A stretch of 64,000 nt of DNA from Halocaridina rubra. Lineage: Eukaryota > Arthropoda > Malacostraca > Decapoda > Atyidae. The position numbers and the translations under genes are program-made. Below, in pieces: positions 55,876-64,000 of the stretch (positions within the stretch are counted from its first letter, which is position 1; the number at the start of each line of letters is the position of its first letter). The notes under the pieces were generated by a model. That model had not been told where the DNA came from. It was given only the letters and a program-made list of their open reading frames with translations, and made no database searches. Where the stretch lies: the NCBI GenBank assembly GCA_037179515.1, contig JAXCGZ010001911.1:62001-126000 (forward strand), written 5' to 3'.

Positions 55876-56357
55876 ACCTAAACTACTGTCTCTCCCTTGG
55901 ATCTCTGCCATAATTGCCTGCCAGGGACCACCACTGTAGTAGCCCTTGAATATTATATGACAAGTGACTGCTCTGAATATACATCCTATTGGGGGCCGAA
56001 TGATGACTTCACTAAGAGGGGCACTTGATCACTCTAAATTGGCAGCCAAACTTCCCTAAGGCTAGATCTCGCCTCAGCAGTCCCACTTACTTCAAACCTT
56101 TTTTATGTGGCGCCTTCACTGGAAATCATCTGGCACAAAAAAGGCAGCAGATAGTGTATGGTAAAGCTTTTCGATCAAGTAGATTGGGAATTTGAGAAAC
56201 TAGTTAAATTCATTACTGGTCAAATAATTAATGAGTAATTTTGCCGTGTTGGCATAGCAAATGTTTCTTGCTAACCATAATTTAATGAATACATACTGCA
56301 TTTATCTTGCTGATTTTTCATATATTGGGAATAAAGCATTTCAAGTTAAAAGTTGCA

Positions 56358-57569
56358 AACACACCTAGTTCTTAGAATAATGTGAAGATAGGTTCTCAAA
56401 AGTGCTGTGTATTTTAATTTTCATGTAATTTAACAAGTCATTTTCCATAAGAAACAATGATAATGGGCGTAGATACGTTCCACAACCATACATAGACACA
56501 CTATACCAAAGATATAAACTAAGTAACACATATTTTACAAGTGCATAGCAAAGCAGAAAGACCTGTAGTTATTTATAGTAACATTCAAATAGTGAACAGT
56601 ATAAAAGATATACAGCTTTACTGTACAGTAAACAAATTAATGCACTCTATTATGCGGTGGGCAACAGGCATATACTGGGATGTGCATGGTAGCGGTGAGT
56701 ACGAGAATGCAAACGCTTTGCCGCCTCCATATCAGCTGATGCACCCTCGCATATTATTTCCCTGACAATAGTATATCTAAAGTCTGCTTACTGTTTGTTC
56801 TTAATGCTTTTTTCCATTATCTTCATAATATTCGATCGAATAAAGCGGTAGAAAAGGAGGAGGATGCGGGAGAACGAACCTCTATCTGCAAACGTTTTGC
56901 CGCTTCCGTATCAGCTGATACACCTTCGCACGCTATTTCCCTTACAATATTATATCGAAAGTTTGTTTGCTGTTTGTTCTTAATGCTTTTTTTCAATTAT
57001 TTTCACGATATCCGGTCGAGTTAAGCGGTAGTAGAGGAGGAGGATGCGGGAGAACGAACCTCTATCTGCAAACGTTTTGACGCTTCCGTATCAGCTGATA
57101 CATTCTCGCACGTTATTTCCCTGACGATGTTATATCGAAAGTTTGTGTGCTGCTTGTTCTTAATGTTTTTTTTTTTTAATTCTCTTCATAATATTCGATC
57201 TCACTAAGCGGTAGAAGAGGAGGAGCATGCGGGAGAATGAACCTCTATCTTCAAATGTTTTGCTGCTTCCGTATCAGCTAATGCACCCTCGCACGCTATT
57301 TTTCTGACGTTTTTATATTGAAAGTTTGTTTGCTGTTTGTTCTTAGTGCTTTTTTTCCATTATCTTCATAGTATCCAATTGCATTAAGTGGTAGAAGAGG
57401 AGGAGCATGGTGGAAAAGTGCCTCCGAGGCAGTCAATTATTTACTAAAATGAAAATGTTTTTTACGAATTTTTTTGCTTGGGCGTTATTCGCGAATTTTG
57501 CATTTTTTTACTATTATTTTTTAGTGGCGTCATTCCAATTTCGTGGATTATAAACTCGCGTAAAAAGCA
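56358..57569. mobile_element. Unidentified insertion in the solo LTR
   Basis: Interrupts LTR unit 2: left LTR ends near 'gttgcaaacac' (56357), right resumes 'tatttcaaaaggtgg' (57570), which in other LTRs are adjacent. About 1.2 kb: 350 bp of AT-rich sequence, a 180-bp tandem array, then 150 bp with 'ttcgcgaatttt'. No ORF of note; no clear duplication or TIR. Possibly a non-autonomous DNA element carrying a satellite. Confidence 0.55.
56705..57415. repeat. Satellite-like tandem repeat, about 180-bp unit, 3.9 copies
   Basis: 'atcagctgatgcacc' and variants start at 56731, 56910, 57090 and 57273 (periods 179, 180, 183). Shared motifs: 'tctatctgcaaacgttttg', 'tatcagctgata' (a 12-bp palindrome, perfect in two copies), 'gttcttaatgcttttt', 'aagcggtagaagaggaggag'. 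Confidence 0.92.
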
Positions 57570-58436
57570 AAGAAAGTGTATTTCAAAAGGTGGTTTTACC
57601 CTTTTGGCACTGCAAATATTTCTTGCAACCAAAATTGAATTAATGCATATTTATCTCGTAGATTCTTCCTTTATCGTAAATAAAGTGTTTTACCATATAA
57701 TTTGTAAATAATTGATAAGTAATTTTGCCTTACTGGCATTGCAAATGTTCCTTGTTAACCACAATTTAATGAATACATACTGTATTTATCTTGTTGATTC
57801 TTCATTTATTGGGATTAAGTGTATTGAGTTATTATTTGCAAATACTTCAAAAAGTGGTTTTGTCCTTTTGGCACTGCAAATATTTCTTGGTAACAAATAT
57901 TGAATGAATGTATATTTGTTTCATATATTCTTCCTTTATCATAAATAGTTTCACCATATAAATTGCAACTAAATAATAAGTAATTTTGCCCTGTTGGCAT
58001 TGCAAACATGTATGGTTACCCACAATTTAAGGAATACATACTGAATTTGTGTCGCTTATTTCTCATTTATTGTGAATACATTGATTTACACTAATGTTGG
58101 CAAATAATTAATGATTTTGAATGCTCTTACAGTAGCACAAATATTTCTGGTTAACTATCCTACTCTTTGTGTGTGACAGAGGTGATCATCGAATTGAGGC
58201 CAAAGTCTTGGCATCCATCTGTGGTGACGGGAATCAAAATTGTGCTCACCACATCCGGGATTTGAGGCCACATTCCATGAATTTAAATTTTAAATCTGTT
58301 CTACCTTTCAAAAAATTAATTTAACCGAGTAGTGGTATGAGGGTCTGTCCTGTCTGCTTGTGAGCTCTTTACTGAGTTCAGTACCTTGAGTCCCCTTAGT
58401 AAAACAGAAAGTTAATAAAAACTTTCCCACATACCT

Positions 58437-59301
58437 CCAGTATAACCAGCCTGGAGTACGTCTCTGTGACCTTATGTGGGCAAGAGGGGCCGATCCTAAG
58501 GCTCGTCTTTAGAGTTTCATCCCCCCACAGCAGGTCATGATCTCACAGGAGAGGGAATCGCAGGAACGGGAAGCATAAGGATCCTCCTCAGAACTTCAAT
58601 CGTCCAGCTCCTCCTCCTCACACTTGAAGCCTTACTCCAGTAATACACTCACACTCAAAAAGGATGACTCAGTAAGTAAGACATAAGCCTCTGCAGTTCA
58701 GAGGCATGGGCAATTACCCTGCTCCACCTTCCCAGGGATTTCAGCCAAACTCTAAGAGCCACCACACTCCCTCGCACAGTGGCGGCCAGCATAGCCGTCA
58801 GGCCACTCTCACATAGAAGCAAGGCCGGAAAGGGCTGCTGATGATAATGCCTTGGACCCACTATACAGAGTTGTCAATGTGCAGTTCACCAAATGTGATG
58901 ATCCTGAGATGGTTCCAACTTGCCTAGGAACCATAAATGGTTTGGAAGCTTAGATAGCCCTTGACAAGGGGCCACTGGTATATTTGTTGATGAGACATTC
59001 GTCAGGGATGCAAATTTCACAGGCAAGGTCGTTCGTGTGTGGGTTGCTGAAGGTGAACCTTAGATACAATATTGCTGTGTCACTGACCTGGATTGCATAT
59101 ACACAAGGGAAATGCCCCAGCTGTGGCATTGATTTGGCCTATGTACCCGGTCTTGCTGGGTTGTGTACTGAACCTAATTCCTATCTTTCAGGCCAGCCTC
59201 TACCGTTAGGACATTATACAGTGGAACATCCCTCAGATGAAATCACAACAAGCCATTTCACTTGCAACTGCTGGTGCTGATGCCAGATATTAGAATGATA
59301 A
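58437..59301 (+). pseudogene. E5 gag (second part) and protease
   Basis: Continues gag at the 'QPGVRLCDLM' position, then the Pro/Ser/His-rich tail ('NFNRPAPPPHT', 'SQGFQPNSKSHHTPSHSGGQ', 58590-58800) and the protease, which is frameshifted at the active site (a 1-nt loss turns the DTGA region near 58960 out of frame). The distal part (59040-59220) is recognisable by the 'CCVTDLDC' and 'LAGLC/MYPVL' stretches. Many stops. Confidence 0.8.
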
Positions 59302-59306
59302 GACTC

Positions 59307-60100
59307 AGATAAATAGAATACAGAGGCTTATTACTTTTGAAGCTCAAGTTGCCCTGGGAGGAATAAGAAAATATGTCCACATCACACCAGCTATAAAAAC
59401 ACTTGGGTGACTGCGGCAGAAAACAAGGTCGCCTATGCTATTTATGTTTTTGTATACAAAATTCTGAACCATCATTATCCTAGCTGGCTATTTAATTTCA
59501 AAGCAGTCAGGGATATAAAGGGAACCAACACAAGACAAAGTAGTGAGCTCTTTATTCAGAGAATAAACACAGATGCAGGTTCAGAGATGATCACTATTAA
59601 AGGGCCAACACTCTTGAACAATATCCCAGAACATCTTAAAAATTCATCCTCCTTTGCAGCTTAAAAAGGCAAACTATATAGTTTTCTTTTGCACAAATAA
59701 ATGCTGCTCAAACACTAATCAAACTTGATTTAATGCAATTTCCCTTAACACTAACCATTTTATATAAAAAAGATATCGCCTTCATTAATTTCTAAGTTAA
59801 TAACCACTTATTCTCATTGTAAGGAATACATAGATGGCGATGATGCCCTTTATAATGATCCTGTATCGAATATTACTATTACTACTTTATTATTAACATT
59901 AAATTGTTAAAATTTTTAATACAGTGTAATTATTGATATTATAATATTATACGTATCTGTTAACTCAAAGTAATCTTCAATTTAAAGGAAGTCTATAAGT
60001 TCAATTACATGTCTACTTATAAGTGTACTCTTAGTTTGGTAAAAGAATAGCAATTGCCAATTGTAAATGAATATTTGTTTGTTTGTAAGTTTGTTTGTTT
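59307..60100 (+). pseudogene. 5'-truncated LINE 3' end with (GTTT)n tail
   Basis: Flanked by GACTC (59302-59306 and 60101-60105). ORF2 end at 59407-59664: 'INTDAGSEMITIKGPTLLNN', 'IPEHLKNSSSFAA'. Then a 3'UTR and a (GTTT)n-type tail (60075-60100). Same family as the minus copy at 10701-11320. Confidence 0.82.
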
Positions 60101-60105
60101 GACTC

Positions 60106-61150
60106 CCGCTGTAATTAGTACCCGTAATGTGGAATGCAGAGAGTTTCCCCCTCCTTTACCAGATAATGCACCTCTAGAGCCACTAAATTCCTGTCCAGGC
60201 TTTGTAAAACTGCAGCAGGACTGCCCCTGCCTCAAGTGCTGGATGGATCAAGCCACCGAGGGAAGAACTTTTACGGTTCCCATGGGCATAACTAAGCTCT
60301 CAATAGAGCCATTTTCCAAGGTTGATATTGACTTAGTAGGTTCTATTAATCCTGCTTCGTCCACAGGGGAACAATTCCTCCTGGTATAGGTCGACAAGGT
60401 ACCTGGATGCAGTGCCGCTCTCGTCTATCATGACCAAAGCAGATGCTCAGGCCCTTTTTGAAACCTGCTCCAGGGTAGGCTTCCCTGAGCAGGTCACTTC
60501 TGACAATGGAAGTCAGTTTACAAGCAGGCACTTTGAGGCTTTCTGTAACCTCTTAGAGATGAAGTACATCCACACGAGTGCCTATCATGCCCAATCAAAT
60601 GGAGCATGTGAGTGCTATAATGGGACATTGAAGTGCTGTTTGTGCAAGTTAGTGGCAGATATAACTAGGCAGCGGGACAGGTATACTGCCACTGCAATTT
60701 TCTCTTTCAGAGACAAGCCCCATGACACTACTGGATACTCGCCTTTCAAGTTGATGTATGGTCATAAGGTCAGAGGTCCAGTGGAGTTCTTGGCAGAATG
60801 ATGGGACTCATATACCATCAAGGACAATGATAGGGACGTCCATGAGTATATTTTGAAGTTTTCGTCTCACCTTGAAAAGTCCTTGAATGCTGCATAATTA
60901 ACCTTTAAGGGTCACCAGCAAACTGCCAAGCTACTCTTTGACAAGCGTGCCTTGCATCGCTACCTGACACCTGGAGATAGAACACTGTTGCTTCTTCAAG
61001 CAGATACTTGCAACCTAATGCTACCCTGGAAAGGACCATACAATATGGTGCACAGTGTGAACCCCGACCATTACATGTTAAATGTTGATGGCATTAACCG
61101 GAAATACCACATTAACCAGCTGAAGCTGTATCGTGAGGACACGGAGGCCC
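60106..61150 (+). pseudogene. E5 PR-IN linker and integrase
   Basis: Linker 'FVKLQQDCPCLKCWMDQATE' to 60270, then directly 'PMGITKLSIEPFSKVDIDLV': about 250 bp coding the integrase zinc module are deleted. Core in two frames: 'EQVTSDNGSQFTSRHFEAFC' (Asp 2), 'AQSNGACECYNGTLK' (Glu kept). C-terminal region 60952-61311: 'YLTPGDRTLLLLQADTC', 'LPWKGPYNMVHSVNPDHYML', 'YHINQLKLYRED' (GPY module). Integrase again lies between protease and RT. Confidence 0.88.
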
Positions 61151-61239
61151 ACAGGGGTTCTGCGCTGTCACTTTCAGCAACCCATATAGGCGCACCTAGC
61201 AGCACCATTACCTCCGAGGCTGCACCAACACAGCTGCCT

Positions 61240-62230
61240 CATTCTAGCCACCTCTTACCTTCTATATTGGAGTACTCCACCCTTGAGGTAGAGACGGACT
61301 TACGGGAGTGAAGTTTTATGGAAGAAGCCCTTATGGCTGCAGCAACCACCCTCCCAATGGAAGATGTAACCATACGTTTTGATGATGGTAAGGATCCTGC
61401 CATTCCCACACACCAAAAGGAAAGTGTGAATGATTGCAATATTAACTCCAGACTACAACCTAGTAAACGGAAACATCTGAACGAGATATTAGAGGATTGC
61501 AAAAATGTTTCCAACAACCTCCCAGGTGTTACCACTACCCTCGCGCATCATGTCAGATTGACTGACCCGGAGCCATTTAGGCATTCCTATTGCCTTCCCC
61601 ACCAGCTGTCCATATAGCTGTAGGAACATCTTGACACTTTGGTCCGCTTTGGAATAGTTGAAAAGAGCAGTTCGCCTTGGTGTTCACTGTAACCAGATGT
61701 GCGTAATCGAGATGGCAGTCACAGGCTCTGCCTCAACTGTTGTAAGCTTAATTCCCGTACAATCTTTGATGGAAAGCTTATTGCCGATGCAGAGTATACT
61801 TTCTTATTACTCTCCCGAGCCTGCTAATTATCCTAACTGGATATGGCCAGTGGATTTTGGCAAGTCCCGCTGAGCTAGACTACTTAGCCTCTAACAGCTT
61901 TTTTGAAAAGATACAGTCTGTACCAGTTCAGGGTCATGCCTTTTGGTATGATGAATGCCCCTAGCTGCTTCAGCAGCTCATGAGGACAGTATTGCAGGAC
62001 CGTGACAATGTTTCATGCATTATAGATGACATCCTGGTGCATTCTCAGGATTGGTCATCGCATCTCACTACTTTTCGCAGAGTTCTTTCTCATCTTAAAC
62101 AGCATGGACTTCATTTAAAGCCTTCCATATGAGAGATTGGTTTAACACACTTGCAGTATCTCGGCCACTTGATTGGAGAAGGGCTATGTCCCCTTTACAG
62201 GACAAGGTGCAAGCTATTAAGGATATGGAG
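61240..62230 (+). pseudogene. E5 IN-RT linker and reverse transcriptase
   Basis: Linker 'IRFDDGKDPAIPTHQKESV', RT entry 'LTDPEPFRHSYCLPHQL' (61318-61617), then a frameshifted palm: 'LCLNCCKLNSRTIFDGK' region (61720-61770), 'SRYLILTGYGQWILAS'-like stretch, and the catalytic box at 62015-62035 reading C-I-I-D-D, so both Asp are kept. Thumb 'CQHLQYLGHLIGEG' near 62150. Confidence 0.82.
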
Positions 62231-62850
62231 AAACCTGCTACTGACACTCAACTGAGATCGTTCCTTGGTAGTGTCGGCTACTACCAATGATTCATTCCAC
62301 ACATTAATGCTATCGCTGCCCCTTTGCAGCAAATTATCTTCTCCACGTGAGGTAAAACCTCCCCTGTCCAATGGACAGATGAGGCGGAGAGAGCATTTTT
62401 CAACCTCCGAGAAGCATTGGTGGGTGAGCCAGTATTACAACTGGTAAACCCTGATTTTCCCTTTATTTTGCAGACCGACGCCTCCACGGTGCCTGGGCAC
62501 CGTGCTCTTGCAAGCTCGATCAGACAACTCAGCAGAAGTAGCTTCAGTGCGATATGCAAGCCGCAGGCTTTGCCCTGCAGAGCGGAATTAATCCTCCTTG
62601 GAGAAGGAAGCTCTGGCCTCATATTGGGCCATGAAGAAATTTGAAGGCCATCTGTATGGCTGACATTTTACACTCAGAACAGACCACCATCCTCTCCTAT
62701 ATTTACAGACTGTAGAGAGCTGAATCCTTGCCTGATAGGGTGAGCACTTTACATGAATCTTTTCAAATTCACTGCCCAACATGTTGATGGAAAGGACAAT
62801 GACCATGCTGATCTACTAAGTCAACGGTCGTTACCCTGAAATGAGGAAGC
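62231..62850 (+). pseudogene. E5 RT connection and RNase H
   Basis: 'TQLRSFLGSVGYYQ' (62245-62290), 'APLQQIIFST', 'EPVLQLVNPDFPFILQTDAS' (first Asp region, 62420-62490), 'RNYSTV'-equivalent stretch broken near 62600, 'HVDGKDNDHADLLSQRS' near 62780-62835. Several frameshifts. Confidence 0.82.
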
Positions 62851-63623
62851 TGGTGCTGCTAGCCTCAGGTTGATTAGTCTGTAAAGATTACTTCTCTGAT
62901 GTGTTGCATATTTTTGTTTATCTTTTATGTCTTTAATACTGTACTTGTTTATTTTAGCTTACTAATGCATTTCAAATTGTATGTGTAAAATGGGTTTTAC
63001 TAAGTTTTCTTTAGGTTAGTGTGTTTATGCACTCTTGTGGAATGTATCCACATGTATTAACATTAATGAGAATGGAAGATGAAAAAGAAGATGAAAAATA
63101 TTTCCTTGATTGTAGTTTTATATTTCCCTTTGTGGGACTCTGACAGCCAGAACATGGCGGAACTTTTAGCTTAGTGTTGAATAACTGAAGCTGTTTTAAA
63201 TCCAGTTGCCACTGTTAACGGCGACTTGTTAAAATTTTCCTTTTATGTATATTGTGTTCTTTCTTGTATAGTAGTTTATTGCCTAGTTGCATGTGAAGAA
63301 TTGTTAAAGTTAAATACTGATATTCTCTGATATTTAATTGTGATTTTAATTTTCTTGAAATTTGAGTGTGATCACATTCCTTTTATGTTTTGCATGTCAT
63401 TTAATATTTTATTTTTTTAATTAGAATTGTTCATTTTACTGATATTATGATACGTTCCAGTGTTGGATCCCATTTTATTTTTCATTCGTCCTTTTCCCTT
63501 GGAAGGATCTCTCATTCCTCATAATAACACTGACGTCACCGTAACTTCCTCTGTTCTTTTTTTTATTTTTTTTGCCCTCTGTAGTAGAATTTTGTTAATT
63601 TAGTATTCTCTAGAAAGGACCTT
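62851..63623 (+). other. E5 3'UTR and polypurine tract
   Basis: AT-rich, matching E3 32923-33560 in reverse complement ('tttccgccatgttctgg' counterpart near 63150). The stretch 'ctctagaaaggacctt' (63608-63623) directly before the LTR is the polypurine tract. Confidence 0.7.
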
Positions 63624-64000
63624 TGTGACAGAGTGTTTTGCTAAAAGTCACCAGAGGCTGTGGTAGATGCCTTATTAGATAATTTAGCAACTATTAAGTG
63701 TCTTTTATTCTTACTAAAATAATTCGCACTCCTTGCCTTTTGCAGATTATGATTATTTGCAATTTATATTTCAGTTTATAGCTAATTCTAAATATGTCTT
63801 ATTTATTATTCTTGTGCGTGTAGAAAGCATGATCCCAATTTAAAAATCTCCATTCTATTTCTCTGTTTTCTGCCTTTTTTTTCGCGTGAACAGTACTATA
63901 ATTTTAGTAAGCCTGTTAGATATGTCGTTTACGCAATTTTCTTATTATAAAATTGCATTGCTGATAAATATTAAGTTAAAAAAATTGCTCTTGCTAATAA
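63624..64000 (+). repeat. 3' LTR of E5 (cut by window end)
   Basis: 'tgtgacagagtgttttgctaaaagtcaccagaggctg' onward; similar to the LTR starts at 42694 and 54074. The remainder lies outside the window. Confidence 0.9.

Larger units (their letters stand above)
54074..58431 (+). repeat. Solo LTR in E5 gag, enlarged by two insertions
   Basis: Starts 'tgtgacagattgttttgc', ends 'actttcccaca', flanked by TACCT (54069-54073 and 58432-58436). Removing it joins '..gatgagtacct' with 'ccagtataaccagcctgg', restoring the gag sequence seen in E2 near 4910-4950. It holds a LINE (54610-55875) and an unknown insert with a satellite array (56358-57569). The internal LTR units are in the order 1-2-1-2-3-4. Confidence 0.93.

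Overview
The window is eukaryotic and made almost entirely of transposable elements nested in one another. I recognise no host gene, rRNA, tRNA or CRISPR. Long (TA)n arrays, AT-rich DNA, RTE and CR1-like LINEs, a ZBED5-like hAT, a GalEa/copia-type element and a Gmr1-like Ty3/gypsy family point to an arthropod, most likely a decapod crustacean. That assignment is inference from TE content only.

The main theme is one Ty3/gypsy-type family with very large LTRs (about 1.8-2.2 kb once insertions are subtracted), present as ten LTR copies and five internal regions (called E1-E5 here). Its pol proteins are Ty3/gypsy-like (DTGA protease, HHCC/DDE integrase with a GPY module, gypsy-type RT and RNase H), but the order is gag-PR-IN-RT-RH, the Ty1/copia order. 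This is the arrangement of the Gmr1-like group. The primer binding site (PBS) of the best copy (E3) is an exact 18-nt match to the 3' end of tRNA-Lys(UUU).

Layout. 1-2611: leader, PBS and 5' LTR of E1 (minus), inserted in the integrase of E2. 2612-10413: E2 (minus), IN to gag, leader, PBS and 5' LTR, carrying a tRNA-derived SINE and a CR1-like fragment. 10414-16612: LINE fragments around a 4.5-kb inverted repeat, with 347-bp tandem monomers, a coiled-coil ORF and a MITE. 16615-18836: decayed ZBED5-like hAT with a huge (TA)n array. 18838-19465: LTR fragment. 19466-22653: RTE LINE. 22654-26426: (TA)n, two CR1-like LINE copies, (TA)n.

26427-42693: old E4 (minus), split by a solo LTR (26601-28420, TSD CATAT) and by the best-preserved copy E3 (30815 to about 40750). 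42694 to the window end: E5 (plus), an old full-length copy. E5 contains a solo LTR (44996-47210), a copia element (47798-52861, TSD GTTGC), a solo LTR (54074-58431, TSD TACCT, itself holding a LINE and a 180-bp satellite array) and a 5'-truncated LINE (59307-60100, TSD GACTC).

All coding regions carry stops, frameshifts or lost catalytic residues. E3, the copia element and the second CR1-like LINE are the least damaged. Junction coordinates were read by eye and are good to a few bases where a TSD is given, otherwise to about 10-30 bases.
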